DNA of 64,000 nt, taken from an uncultured Litoreibacter sp. (lineage in GTDB: Bacteria > Pseudomonadota > Alphaproteobacteria > Rhodobacterales > Rhodobacteraceae). The position numbers were made by a program, and so were the translations under genes. The stretch's first letter is position 1. Every line of letters starts with the position of its first letter. Positions 35,410 through 43,775 of this stretch are shown here, piece after piece. The stretch is taken from contig NZ_CANMXB010000001.1 in the NCBI RefSeq assembly GCF_947501785.1, forward strand, positions 3,352,501-3,416,500, in the 5' to 3' direction. The notes under the pieces are model-generated. The model did no database searches, had not been told where the DNA came from, and was given only the letters and a program-made list of their open reading frames with translations.

Positions 35410-35803
35410 TGCCGAGTTGGAAATGCGCGTCTCGCGCATCGCCCTAGTCGCCCATGATCAAATGAAAGATCGCATGATCGACTGGGCAAGAACGCATGCC
35501 GATGTCTTGTCAAAGTTCGAACTGTTCGGAACCGGAACGACGGGCGGGCGCATCGCTGACGAGGTGCAACTTCAGATCACCCCGCTAAAAAGCGGTCCGC
35601 TCGGTGGTGACGCCCAGATCGGCGCAATGATCGCCGAGGGCAGGCTCGATATGCTGATCTTCTTTATCGACCCGATGTCCGCGCTCCCTCACGACGTTGA
35701 TGTCAAATCCCTTTTGCGCTTGGCGACACTCTATAACACCATACTCGCCATCAACGAGGCTACCGCATCTCGCGTATTGAATTGTGTGTTGCCAACGGAT
35801 TGA
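35399..35803 (+). CDS. mgsA: Methylglyoxal synthase
   Basis: 134 aa from GTG 35399 with AAGGGG about nine bases upstream; ATG 35423 is an alternative. It converts dihydroxyacetone phosphate to methylglyoxal and phosphate. Catalytic set visible: IALVAHDQMKD (His), FGTGTTGGRI, GPLGGDAQIGAMI (Asp), LIFFIDPMSALPHDVDVKSL (Asp, His, Asp). Slightly shorter at the C-terminus than the 152 aa E. coli enzyme. Starting inside the GntR gene implies translational coupling. Confidence 0.88.
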   Translation: MPVDAELEMRVSRIALVAHDQMKDRMIDWARTHADVLSKFELFGTGTTGGRIADEVQLQITPLKSGPLGGDAQIGAMIAEGRLDMLIFFIDPMSALPHDVDVKSLLRLATLYNTILAINEATASRVLNCVLPTD

Positions 35804-36129
35804 TCAACCGCGCACGAGATTACTGTGAATTTTGTAGCCAGTGGTTTTGCAAGTGCAGCGAACGGCCGCTGAGCAGGCGATTGCGAGTTCTGCAGGTTAG
35901 GTCACCCGCAACATGGGGTTGGAAACAATTTCCGCCCGAACCATCCAGAGTCTGGGCGTAATCGCATCGGAAATTGTGCCATCGTTTCTGGCGATTGTTC
36001 TTGTTTGGCCTTGCCTGCACTGAACATCGGATATCTTCCATTCGGAGAACATACAGAACGTGTCAATGCCGGTGCCGAGCTGCGTGTGCTGACATATTCC
36101 ATGATGTAGTTTGTCGTTGCACGTTGCCC
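35804..36129. other. Gene-free stretch (326 bases)
   Basis: Between mgsA and the tdh stop on the opposite strand. No gene, RNA or terminator recognised. Confidence 0.5.
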
Positions 36130-37167
36130 TTAGGTCCAGTCGAGAACCACTTTGCCGCTTGAGCCAGCCTTCATGGTTTCAAATCCGGCTCTGTATTCGT
36201 CGACGTGAAACCGGTGCGTGATCACGCCGCTGACGTTCAAGCCGTTCTGCAGCATGGCAATCATTTTGTACCAGGTCTCGAAAATCTCACGCCCGTAAAC
36301 GCCTTTGAGCGTGATCGCTTTGAACACGATACGAGACCAATCAACTGGTGATTTCCCCGGTGGAATCCCCAAAAGCGCTATGCGCCCGCCCATCACCATG
36401 GCCTCGACCATCTGATCAAGGGCGGCTTGATTGCCCGACATTTCCAACCCGACATCAAAGCCTTGACGCATTCCCAAACGTGTGACGACCTCGTTGAGGT
36501 CTTCTTGGCCAACATTCACGGGAACCACGTCAGCCACCTGCGCGGCCAGCCCCAAGCGATCTGCATTTATGTCCGTAATGACAACATTGCGCGCGCCTGC
36601 ATGACGGGCTACCGCGGCGGCCATGATCCCGATTGGCCCAGCCCCCGTGATCAACACATCTTCGCCCAACAGGTCGAATGACAACGCCGTGTGGACGGCA
36701 TTTCCAAGCGGATCAAGGATGGCGCCGATATCGTCGCTGATGTCATCCGGCAGCGGCACAACATTAAAAGCAGGGAGGCGCAGAAACTGGGCGAATGCTC
36801 CATCTTCGTTGACGCCAATACCGCGCGTGTCGGGATCGAGGTGAAATTTCCCCGCGCGCGATTGACGGCTTTCCTTGCCGATCAAATGCCCTTCGCCTGA
36901 ACAGCGCTGTCCCGGGGTCAAGTCTGTCACGTTTTTACCAAGCTCAACAATTTCGCCAGCGAATTCATGCCCAGTGGTCAGATTTAGAGGGACAGTTTTG
37001 CGCGCCCATTCATCCCAGTCCCAAATGTGGATATCAGTGCCGCAGATCCCGGTCTTATTGATCTTGATCAGCACGTCGTCCGGCCCGATCTCGGGCACCG
37101 ATGTTTGCTGAAGCCAAAGCCCTTCTTCGGGTTTTGTCTTAGCCAGAGTTTTCATATGGTCGCTCAC
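36130..37167 (-). CDS. tdh: L-threonine 3-dehydrogenase
   Basis: 345 aa zinc-type MDR. Oxidises L-threonine to 2-amino-3-ketobutyrate with NAD+. Catalytic zinc site: Cys42 in [11 protein letters not shown] and GHE at 66-68. Rossmann motif [18 protein letters not shown] (about 175). [14 protein letters not shown] is Tdh-specific. Odd: the structural-zinc lobe at about 93-111, four Cys in E. coli Tdh, reads [20 protein letters not shown] with none, so this enzyme should lack the structural zinc. Overlaps kbl by 4 bases; together they convert threonine to glycine and acetyl-CoA. Confidence 0.93.
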   Translation of the reverse strand: MSDHMKTLAKTKPEEGLWLQQTSVPEIGPDDVLIKINKTGICGTDIHIWDWDEWARKTVPLNLTTGHEFAGEIVELGKNVTDLTPGQRCSGEGHLIGKESRQSRAGKFHLDPDTRGIGVNEDGAFAQFLRLPAFNVVPLPDDISDDIGAILDPLGNAVHTALSFDLLGEDVLITGAGPIGIMAAAVARHAGARNVVITDINADRLGLAAQVADVVPVNVGQEDLNEVVTRLGMRQGFDVGLEMSGNQAALDQMVEAMVMGGRIALLGIPPGKSPVDWSRIVFKAITLKGVYGREIFETWYKMIAMLQNGLNVSGVITHRFHVDEYRAGFETMKAGSSGKVVLDWT

Positions 37168-38366
37168 GCCAAGGCCCCCGTCGCGCGCCCAGCTTTTTCA
37201 AAGGCCTCCAGCGCGAAATCGAGGTCTTCGCGGGTAAGTGCGCTGCTCATCTGCGTGCGTATCCGGGCTTGGCCTTTAGGGACCACAGGGTAATAGAAGC
37301 CAGCGACGTAGACTCCGTTCTCGTTCAAATGCGCAGCCATGTTTTGGGTTAGTTTCGCGTCACCAAGCATCACTGGAATGATCGGATGCGCTCCGGGCTG
37401 CACTGTGAAGCCGAGCCTTGTCAGCCCATCACGCCAGTAGCTGGTGTTTTGGGACAATTTGGCGCGAAGCGCGTCTCCGGCTTCAGCAATATTTAGGGCC
37501 TCGATCCCTGCAGCAACAATCGACGGCGGCAGGGAGTTAGAGAACAGATATGGCCGCGCACGTTGGCGCAACAGATCAATGACCGCTTGCGGTCCTGCAA
37601 CATACCCACCCAAGGCCCCACCAAGAGCCTTGCCGAGCGTGCCTGTCAAAATGTCGACATCCACGCCGAAATGCGCCGGCGTACCCGCGCCCTTTGGCCC
37701 CATGAAACCCGTCGCATGGCAGTCATCGACCATCACCATGGCGCTGTATTTCTCGGCGAGCGCTACGATCTCTGGCAAGTTTGCAAGATAGCCGTCCATG
37801 GAAAAGACTCCATCCGTGGCAATCATGACAAAACGCGCGCCGTCACGTTGGGCCTGCCGCAGTCGCGCCTCAAGATCGACCATATCGGAATTCGCGTATC
37901 GATACCGTTTCGCTTTGCACAACCGGATGCCATCAATGATTGACGCATGGTTCAAGCTGTCGGAAATGACCGCGTCTTCTGGGCCAAGCAGGGCCTCAAA
38001 CAGGCCACTATTGGCATCGAAGCATGCAGCGAAAAGGATGGCATCATCCTTGCCCAAATACTGCGCGAGTTTCGATTCCAATATATGGTGAATATCTTGC
38101 GCGCCGCAAATGAAGCGAACAGATGCCATGCCAAACCCGTGGCTATCCATCGCACCCTTGGCAGCTGCAATCAGTCGAGCATCATCCGCCAGCCCGAGAT
38201 AGTTGTTGGCGCAAAGATTGACCATGCGCACTGGCACATCGTCACCCTGGTTCACCATTATGTTGCCGCCCTGCGGGGACGTAATGCTGCGTTCTTTCTT
38301 GAGCAAGCCGCTGGCTTCGATGTCGTCCAACGTCGCCTTAACATGGTTTAAGAATTGAGGTGCCAT
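37164..38366 (-). CDS. kbl: 2-amino-3-ketobutyrate CoA ligase (glycine C-acetyltransferase)
   Basis: 400 aa. PLP enzyme of the alpha-oxoamine synthase family splitting aminoketobutyrate with CoA into glycine and acetyl-CoA. [78 protein letters not shown] with the PLP Lys, and YFYPVVPKG-like [23 protein letters not shown] precedes the ATG, overlapping the edge of the 14-bp-arm operator, so repressor binding would sit right at the transcription or translation start. Confidence 0.95.
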   Translation of the reverse strand: MAPQFLNHVKATLDDIEASGLLKKERSITSPQGGNIMVNQGDDVPVRMVNLCANNYLGLADDARLIAAAKGAMDSHGFGMASVRFICGAQDIHHILESKLAQYLGKDDAILFAACFDANSGLFEALLGPEDAVISDSLNHASIIDGIRLCKAKRYRYANSDMVDLEARLRQAQRDGARFVMIATDGVFSMDGYLANLPEIVALAEKYSAMVMVDDCHATGFMGPKGAGTPAHFGVDVDILTGTLGKALGGALGGYVAGPQAVIDLLRQRARPYLFSNSLPPSIVAAGIEALNIAEAGDALRAKLSQNTSYWRDGLTRLGFTVQPGAHPIIPVMLGDAKLTQNMAAHLNENGVYVAGFYYPVVPKGQARIRTQMSSALTREDLDFALEAFEKAGRATGALA

Positions 38367-38375
38367 ACGCGATCT

Positions 38376-38407
38376 CCCATTTAACGGATTTCTATCCGTT
38401 AAATGGG
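38376..38407. promoter_or_regulatory. Perfect 14-bp inverted repeat, operator of kbl-tdh
   Basis: CCCATTTAACGGAT-TTCT-ATCCGTTAAATGGG. It lies between kbl and the XRE-cupin regulator gene, ending 10 bases before the kbl start. Very likely the binding site of that regulator. Confidence 0.8.
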
Positions 38408-38448
38408 CATTCCGTCAAGATAGTGGAAGTCATCCGTAATGTGGGATG

Positions 38449-39015
38449 CTATGCGTTCTTAACCATCAATATCGCACGCGCCTTCTTGGGCGCACGAATT
38501 GCGTGGTCCCGATCGGCTAAATAGCGAATGGTATCACCAACCCCCGCGCTTTCGCTGACATCGTTTGATGTAATTTCTAGCGTTCCCTCAAGTACGGTAA
38601 CCGCTTCCACGCAGCCACTCTTATGCGCAGAGCTGTCAAGGCGGGCACCTTCCTCAAAGTGAATGTCGTATATCTCGGTGCCGCCAACATCGTCTGGTGC
38701 GCTCAAAATACGGATAAGGCATTTTGCAGCCTTATTGTTAATGACAGGCGTGTTTTCGGCGCGCACGACATCCAGTATTGGCCCGTTTCCGCCATCCGGC
38801 GCGTCCAGCAGTTCCGCGAAATCTACATTCAAAGCCCGAGTGAGGTTCCAAAGACTGGCCACGGTTGGGCTGGATTCGCCACGCTCAATTTGGGACAACA
38901 TGGACCTGGACACCCCAGACAGCTTGGCCAGCGCATCCAGGCTTAGTCCTTTCGCCGTCCGTTCCGCTTTCAAACGAGATGCTAGACGTTGTGCAATTTC
39001 TGGTTTTGAAGACAC
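38449..39015 (-). CDS. XRE-family regulator with C-terminal cupin
   Basis: 188 aa from GTG 39015. HTH_3 domain 9-65 (RLKAERTAKGLSLDALAKLS, SRSMLSQIERGESSPTVASL) then a cupin_2 domain 110-185 (GCVEAVTVLEGTLEI). Regulators of this build sense small metabolites through the cupin. Same strand as and upstream of kbl-tdh, with the 14-bp inverted repeat between them, so local control of threonine breakdown is inferred. Confidence 0.88.
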   Translation of the reverse strand: MSSKPEIAQRLASRLKAERTAKGLSLDALAKLSGVSRSMLSQIERGESSPTVASLWNLTRALNVDFAELLDAPDGGNGPILDVVRAENTPVINNKAAKCLIRILSAPDDVGGTEIYDIHFEEGARLDSSAHKSGCVEAVTVLEGTLEITSNDVSESAGVGDTIRYLADRDHAIRAPKKARAILMVKNA

Positions 39016-39384
39016 TTCGTCACGCCTTTCTTTATGTTGCTTCGACAGCGATTGCGTCTGATCTAATCAATCCCGTAGTCAAGCATATGCCCATTTCCGT
39101 TCGCTCGCTATCGGGTTGTCTTCAAATACCCGCCGAAAACGGAAGTTGTGAAGTCCTGCGGTAGCGGCAGAAATCCTTGGGTCGTGAACCTAATTTGCTC
39201 TGACACGGCATCTAGAAATCTGAGCCAAGTAGTTTTGGAGCAGTGACGGTGCGAAGCCCTGAAAGTCCGCAACGGGCCGTCAATGGTTGGAGCGAATGGG
39301 CAGGCGGCGTCACATACTGCAATTGATCAAATGGTGGCCAAGACCCAATTTCAGGTAATGCTGCGAGTTGCGCTATGGCCGCCT
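39016..39384. other. Gene-free stretch (369 bases)
   Basis: Between the XRE gene start and the Lrp gene end. No gene or RNA recognised. It carries TGCGAAGCCCTGAAAGTCCG near 39250, loosely like sequence in other gaps of this window. Confidence 0.5.
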
Positions 39385-39882
39385 TTATGTGCCAGACAGG
39401 GGCGTATCAGGCCATTCGCTCGTCAGATCGGCTTGAACACCGCGTTCAAGGTAGGTCGAAAGAACCACATAGCTTTTCGTGCCTTTGACGCCAGGGAGCA
39501 CGTATAGCTGGGCCAGAAATTTCTCCAGCGCATAGGCGTTCTCGGTGCGCACTTTCATGATGACGCAGGTGTCCCCGGCCACAGAATGCATTTCTTCGAT
39601 CTCTGGGAAGGTGCATAGACCCATCATGCGTTCGCTTTTTCCCCAGCCGTCCGCATCAACATGGACAAAGGCCAAGAAGTTTTTGCCGCAAGCGGGGCCA
39701 TCTAGATGTGCCCCGATGCCCCTGATTGCGTTCTTCCTCAACCGTTTGACGCGCTCATGAACGGCGGGGGCCGAAAGGCCAACTTGATCACCGATATCAG
39801 CGTAGGTCGCCCGCCCATCATTGTTGAGGGCAGCTAATATTTTTCGGTCAAATGGGTCCAGAGGGCGCTTCGCTGTGGTCAT
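39385..39882 (-). CDS. Lrp/AsnC-family regulator
   Basis: 165 aa from ATG 39882; ATG 39912 would add ten residues. N-terminal winged helix LDPFDRKILAALNNDGRATY, VGLSAPAVHERVKRLRKNAI; ligand (RAM) domain with VAGDTCVIMKVRTENAYALEKFL. Divergent from the RidA gene, 98 bases apart, suggesting regulation of RidA or of amino-acid use. Confidence 0.88.
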   Translation of the reverse strand: MTTAKRPLDPFDRKILAALNNDGRATYADIGDQVGLSAPAVHERVKRLRKNAIRGIGAHLDGPACGKNFLAFVHVDADGWGKSERMMGLCTFPEIEEMHSVAGDTCVIMKVRTENAYALEKFLAQLYVLPGVKGTKSYVVLSTYLERGVQADLTSEWPDTPLSGT

Positions 39883-39980
39883 ATGCTGAATATCTTCTGT
39901 TTCTTTCTTCATGCCGTCTTTTGTGTCTTCATATGCACGATTTCTTCTGCTCATTGTCAGTTTTTCAGAAGGATGTTCAG

Positions 39981-40367
39981 ATGTTAACAAAAGAAATCAA
40001 CCCCACCAAAGCCATTTATGCGGCATCTCGCGACTACGTTCACGCAATGGAGGTGACGGAGGCAACAAGGCAGTTGTTCGTCAGCGGAACAATGGGTTTG
40101 GCTGAGGATGGATCAGCCCCTGCGAGTTTGGATGACCAGCTAGAGCTGATCTGGAGTAATATTCGGTGTATCTTGGCAGAAGCAGGGATGTCTGTTTCAA
40201 ATATCGTTCGGCTGACCAGCTATCTTGCTCGGCCCGAATTCGCCGAAAAAAATCAAATCGCAAGAGAGAAAGCCCTAAATGGTCGAGCCGTGCCTACTAC
40301 GGCAATAGTCATCACACCTCTTGATCCCTCCTGGCTTGTGGAAATTGAGGTTGTCGCGATGAGTTAG
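39981..40367 (+). CDS. RidA (YjgF/YER057c/UK114) family protein
   Basis: 128 aa from ATG 39981, with AGAAGGA eight bases upstream. QLFVSGTMGLAEDGSAPASL, DDQLELIWSNIRCILAEAGM, IVRLTSYLARPEFAEKNQ and RAVPTTAIVITPL are family hallmarks. RidA deaminases clear reactive enamine/imine intermediates; RidA-like relatives act in specific catabolic routes. The canonical Arg of RidA (…R…) region is not clear here, so enzymatic subtype is left open. Confidence 0.88.
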   Translation: MLTKEINPTKAIYAASRDYVHAMEVTEATRQLFVSGTMGLAEDGSAPASLDDQLELIWSNIRCILAEAGMSVSNIVRLTSYLARPEFAEKNQIAREKALNGRAVPTTAIVITPLDPSWLVEIEVVAMS

Positions 40368-40390
40368 GCTCCCCAACTACGGGTACTGGT

Positions 40391-40717
40391 TCATGCGTCC
40401 ACAATGCTCAACGAAGAGCGAAGCCAATCGAAATAGTTTGCGAGGGCACGCTCGTTTCGGGAACAATAAGTCCACTTCTGCTGTCGCTTCGCGTTGATGA
40501 AACCCGCCCGCCGCAAAAGTTCAATATGGCGGCTCATCGTCGGCTGGCTGACATGGAAATGTTCTGCAAGCAGCTGAACGCAGACCCCTGTATCGGCGGG
40601 ATCAGCCGACTCCTGGTGGGAAAAATGTTGCGCCGGGTCGGTTAGCAGCCGAAGCACCTCCATGCGGGTCTCGTTGGCCAGCGCCTTGACTTGATCATCT
40701 CTGTTTGTCATATCCAT
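40391..40717 (-). CDS. ArsR-family regulator
   Basis: 108 aa from ATG 40717. Winged helix DDQVKALANETRMEVLRLLT, HFHVSQPTMSRHIELLRRAG with FINAKRQQKWTYCSRNE as wing. Two Cys (CVQL and YCS) could serve as a sensor but form no classic metal site. Only 41 bases from the divergent hydrolase gene, with TAGC-N6-GCTA in the spacer as a possible operator. Confidence 0.85.
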   Translation of the reverse strand: MDMTNRDDQVKALANETRMEVLRLLTDPAQHFSHQESADPADTGVCVQLLAEHFHVSQPTMSRHIELLRRAGFINAKRQQKWTYCSRNERALANYFDWLRSSLSIVDA

Positions 40718-40758
40718 AGTCAAATAGCTTTTATGCTAAACGTCAATGGAGAAATTCA

Positions 40759-41568
40759 ATGTTGGAGCTGAAAGAACGATTTTCTTTTAAAGGTCAGTCA
40801 GTCGCCTGGGGCACCATTGGCGAGGGAGATCCTATTGTTCTGATCCACGGATTTCCTTGGTCTGCACAAGCATGGCGACAGATCGCACCGTGGCTGGCGC
40901 AGACACATAAAGTCTTCTACTTCGATATGCTTGGCACCGGCCTGTCAGAAAAGCGAGCGGATCAGAACGTCACAGAATCCGTCCAAAGCGATCTTCTTGA
41001 AGCCCTCGTCGGAGAGTGGGGGCTCTCGCGTCCGCAAATCGTCGGTCACGATTTTGGAGGGCTTTGCGCGTTACGCGGTCATTTCGTAAACGGCATCGAG
41101 TATGGCAAACTTCATCTTGTGAACGCCGTCGCTGTTTTGCCCTCTGGGTCACCATTTTACGCCCATGTCGCCAACTATGAACCGGCCTTCGCTGGGCTGC
41201 CTGACTACGCACACGAAGCGCTGTTTCGGGCTTACGTTCAGGCCGCCGCGCATCACCCCCTTCGCGATGAGGCAATCCAGATCTATTTCGATCCCTGGTC
41301 GGACGAGGCCGGAAAAGCCGCTTTCTACCGCCAGATCGCACAAGCCGATCTTGCCAATATCAGCGAGGCGGAGGCGCTCTATAGGGAGACCGACTTCGAC
41401 GTTCACATAACGTGGGGAATGCGCGATACGTTCATTCCCTCTGCTCAAGGTGAGCAGGTGCGCGACATGCTGAAAGCGAAGAGCTTCACACCTATTCCGG
41501 ATGCCTCACACATCGTCCACGAGGACGCGCCTGCTGCGCTCTTGGGGTCTTTGCTTCGAAACATTTGA
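40759..41568 (+). CDS. Alpha/beta hydrolase (haloalkane dehalogenase / epoxide hydrolase-like)
   Basis: 269 aa, GGAG before the ATG. HGFPWSAQAWRQI is the oxyanion-hole motif; the nucleophile elbow GHDFGG has Asp (about 101), the residue used by haloalkane dehalogenases, epoxide hydrolases and fluoroacetate dehalogenases instead of the esterase Ser. Acid Asp in WGMRDTFIPS and base His in DASHIVHED complete the triad. Under the divergent ArsR regulator. Substrate unknown. Confidence 0.85.
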   Translation: MLELKERFSFKGQSVAWGTIGEGDPIVLIHGFPWSAQAWRQIAPWLAQTHKVFYFDMLGTGLSEKRADQNVTESVQSDLLEALVGEWGLSRPQIVGHDFGGLCALRGHFVNGIEYGKLHLVNAVAVLPSGSPFYAHVANYEPAFAGLPDYAHEALFRAYVQAAAHHPLRDEAIQIYFDPWSDEAGKAAFYRQIAQADLANISEAEALYRETDFDVHITWGMRDTFIPSAQGEQVRDMLKAKSFTPIPDASHIVHEDAPAALLGSLLRNI

Positions 41569-42249
41569 CTAACATCGCAGCCTTGGACACAGGGGCGAAG
41601 CCGATCATTCTTCAAGATGCGATATGGCAATGGTTTGTTGAAGACACCTCTTGGCGGGTCAGACGCTGCGATCCGCAAAAAGTCTATTTGGAGCCCATTT
41701 TGAATGGTGTTGCAAGGTGCACGTATGTCGGTTGGCTTGTCGGCAGTCGCAAAAGCAAAGTTGCCTAGTTGACGCAAACAGAACTTCGAAGCGGATATTG
41801 GCGCAGTCGCAGCGAATGCCTCAAGAGTCCACATCCTTCGCCAATTCCCGTCGGTCGGGACTACCGATCGAGCTTTGTTCACAGGGCAAAAGGTCAGGCC
41901 TTGTTCGCACAATCGGTTCATTACATCCCGGTCGTCGCGCAGCTTCAGTCACAATTGCCTCTTTCACCGCTCGTCCGTACATACAATTTTGCATACCCCT
42001 CAGGCATTTTTCGTCAATTGTTCGTAGCTTGGCGCAAGTCTAGTTGTCCAAGCAATCGAGCTGACGCCTTCCAAACCAAAGGCCATGACGTGGGTTCTTG
42101 ATGGGCGGTGGTTTGGAGGGTGAGTAGGTAGTGATTGGCCACTGTAAGTCAGACATAATCTCTCGGTTCTCAAACTTCACATAGTTTGGTGAAGTCAAAC
42201 GCGACCCAGTCGCCAAGAAAGGGATCGTCCCTGAAGGTCGAGAGAAATA
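41569..42249. other. Gene-free stretch (681 bases)
   Basis: Largest gap in the window. Short frames on both strands (for example 41565-41768 plus and 41445-41921 minus) look protein-like in places but have no ribosome binding site and no family I can name. Possibly decayed coding sequence. Nothing else supported. Confidence 0.45.
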
Positions 42250-43236
42250 ATGCGCGCTATCATTTATCGTCGATATGGTGACCCGAAGAAAGTACTGGTT
42301 CTGGTGAAGGGTTCAAAGGTCCCTAGCCCAAAAGCAAACGAAGTATTGGTGAAAATCGAAAGCAGTTCGGTCAATGCCGCTGATCATCATATGGTGAGAG
42401 CGAAATACCTCATAGTTCGGCTAATTCTGGGTCCCTTCAGGCCAGCAAAGAAGTACAAAACCCCCGGGATGGATGTTGCCGGAACAGTTCAGGCCCTTGG
42501 GGCAGGGGTCAGGTCCTTTGAGATAGGGGACGCCGTAGTCGCAGATATTAGAAAGAGCTTCGGCGGCGGTTACGCCGAATTCGCGGTCGTAAAGGTTGCT
42601 GATTTGGTTAGGAAACCGGACGAGGTATCTTTTGCCGAAGCCGCTACGGTCCCTATTTCGGGTCAAGCTGCCATGATGGCAATATCTTTGAGCGAGGTTA
42701 GCCCCGGCGATAGGGTGCTCGTGAACGGTGCATCGGGGGGTGTAGGATCATATGCTGTTTTGATAGCCAAGGCGCTGGGGGCCCAAGTGGCGGCGATATG
42801 CAGTACGAAAAAGGCCGAAGCTGTCAAACGCTGGGGGGCGGACGAAATCATTGACTACACAAATACCTCGATTGGGGATCTAGAGCAGGGTTCTTACGAC
42901 GTCGTCATTGACGCCGCTTGCTTTAAAAGTCCGCGAGCCTATTCGGGCGTACTTGCGAATGACGGAAGATACGTTTTGGTCGGCGGAAGTTTTTACAGGA
43001 TGCTGCAGGTTAAGTTCTTTGGTCGTTGGTTTGCGAAGAGATTTCAGAAATTCATGCCAGTGACCCAAAACGTGCCGGTTACAGAGAATATCGCAATCGT
43101 GCTCGACATGATTGCACAGGGTAGACTTAGACCGGCGATCCAAAAAACCATTCCGTTAGACGAAGTTGCTGAAGCAATTCATAGCCTCGAACAACGCAAG
43201 GTTGTTGGCAAGATTGTTGTTGAGAACCAGCTATGA
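42250..43236 (+). CDS. MDR-family NAD(P)-dependent alcohol dehydrogenase / quinone oxidoreductase
   Basis: 328 aa. GroES-like N-terminus with VNAADHHMVRA, GMDVAGTVQALGAGVRSFEIGD and no catalytic zinc Cys, so the quinone-oxidoreductase branch. Rossmann motif VNGASGGVGSYAVLIAKALGA (about 155-175), C-terminal KTIPLDEVAEAIHSLEQRKVVGKIVV. GAGAGAAATA precedes the ATG. Codon use is clearly more A/T-rich than that of neighbouring genes, suggesting acquisition by transfer. Confidence 0.85.
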   Translation: MRAIIYRRYGDPKKVLVLVKGSKVPSPKANEVLVKIESSSVNAADHHMVRAKYLIVRLILGPFRPAKKYKTPGMDVAGTVQALGAGVRSFEIGDAVVADIRKSFGGGYAEFAVVKVADLVRKPDEVSFAEAATVPISGQAAMMAISLSEVSPGDRVLVNGASGGVGSYAVLIAKALGAQVAAICSTKKAEAVKRWGADEIIDYTNTSIGDLEQGSYDVVIDAACFKSPRAYSGVLANDGRYVLVGGSFYRMLQVKFFGRWFAKRFQKFMPVTQNVPVTENIAIVLDMIAQGRLRPAIQKTIPLDEVAEAIHSLEQRKVVGKIVVENQL

Positions 43237-43775
43237 CAAAAACGCGCTCGGCGAATATCTATCTGCAAGTGCGTTTCTGATCATCCTTCCATTTACCAAG
43301 CGAGACAAAGAACCAAAAAACGCGGACTTCGGTTCCGGGACCTCCCACCCAAGGTGACGGCACCTCAATAGGCTGAATTTGAAACGGACGTTGCGGTCAA
43401 CTTGGTCTCACCCGAATGCATGTGCTCTTCAACAGAGAGCGTGCCCAAAAGCTCCGTGCCCATGGGCGTATTGTCTTTTGGAATCGCGCAGGGTCAATCA
43501 GCCATTGTGCTGGTGCCCTCAACGGGCTTTTTCTTCAGGTTCACGCGGCCGACGGCGACCCAACTCCGGACGAGGTGGTGGTTATCTACTATGAAAATGC
43601 GGAAGCGGCAGATCAGTCTCGGGCGGCATACTCGGCTATCCCAAAGGAAGTTTCAGCCTTCAACGATGCGCATCTGACACCATTCACCTACTTGGTTGGG
43701 TCCGCGTCCCGCTAAGGAAAATCGAACTGGCTGGCCGTCAAATCGATAGCGACGGCTGGCCAGTCACAAAACTCT
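43237..43775. other. Sparse stretch (539 bases) with one doubtful short frame
   Basis: Between the MDR gene and the LysR gene. Apart from the doubtful reading frame at 43416-43715 nothing is recognised. Confidence 0.4.
43416..43715 (+). CDS. Hypothetical short protein, possibly a broken gene
   Basis: 99 aa with no Shine-Dalgarno. The second half (DEVVVIYYENAEAADQSRAA, FNDAHLTPFTYLVG) looks like real protein, and an adjacent frame at 43402-43530 (SVPMGVLSFGIAQGQSAIVL) also looks protein-like. This fits one small gene broken by a frameshift near 43530. Family not recognised. Confidence 0.3.
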   Translation: MHVLFNRERAQKLRAHGRIVFWNRAGSISHCAGALNGLFLQVHAADGDPTPDEVVVIYYENAEAADQSRAAYSAIPKEVSAFNDAHLTPFTYLVGSASR

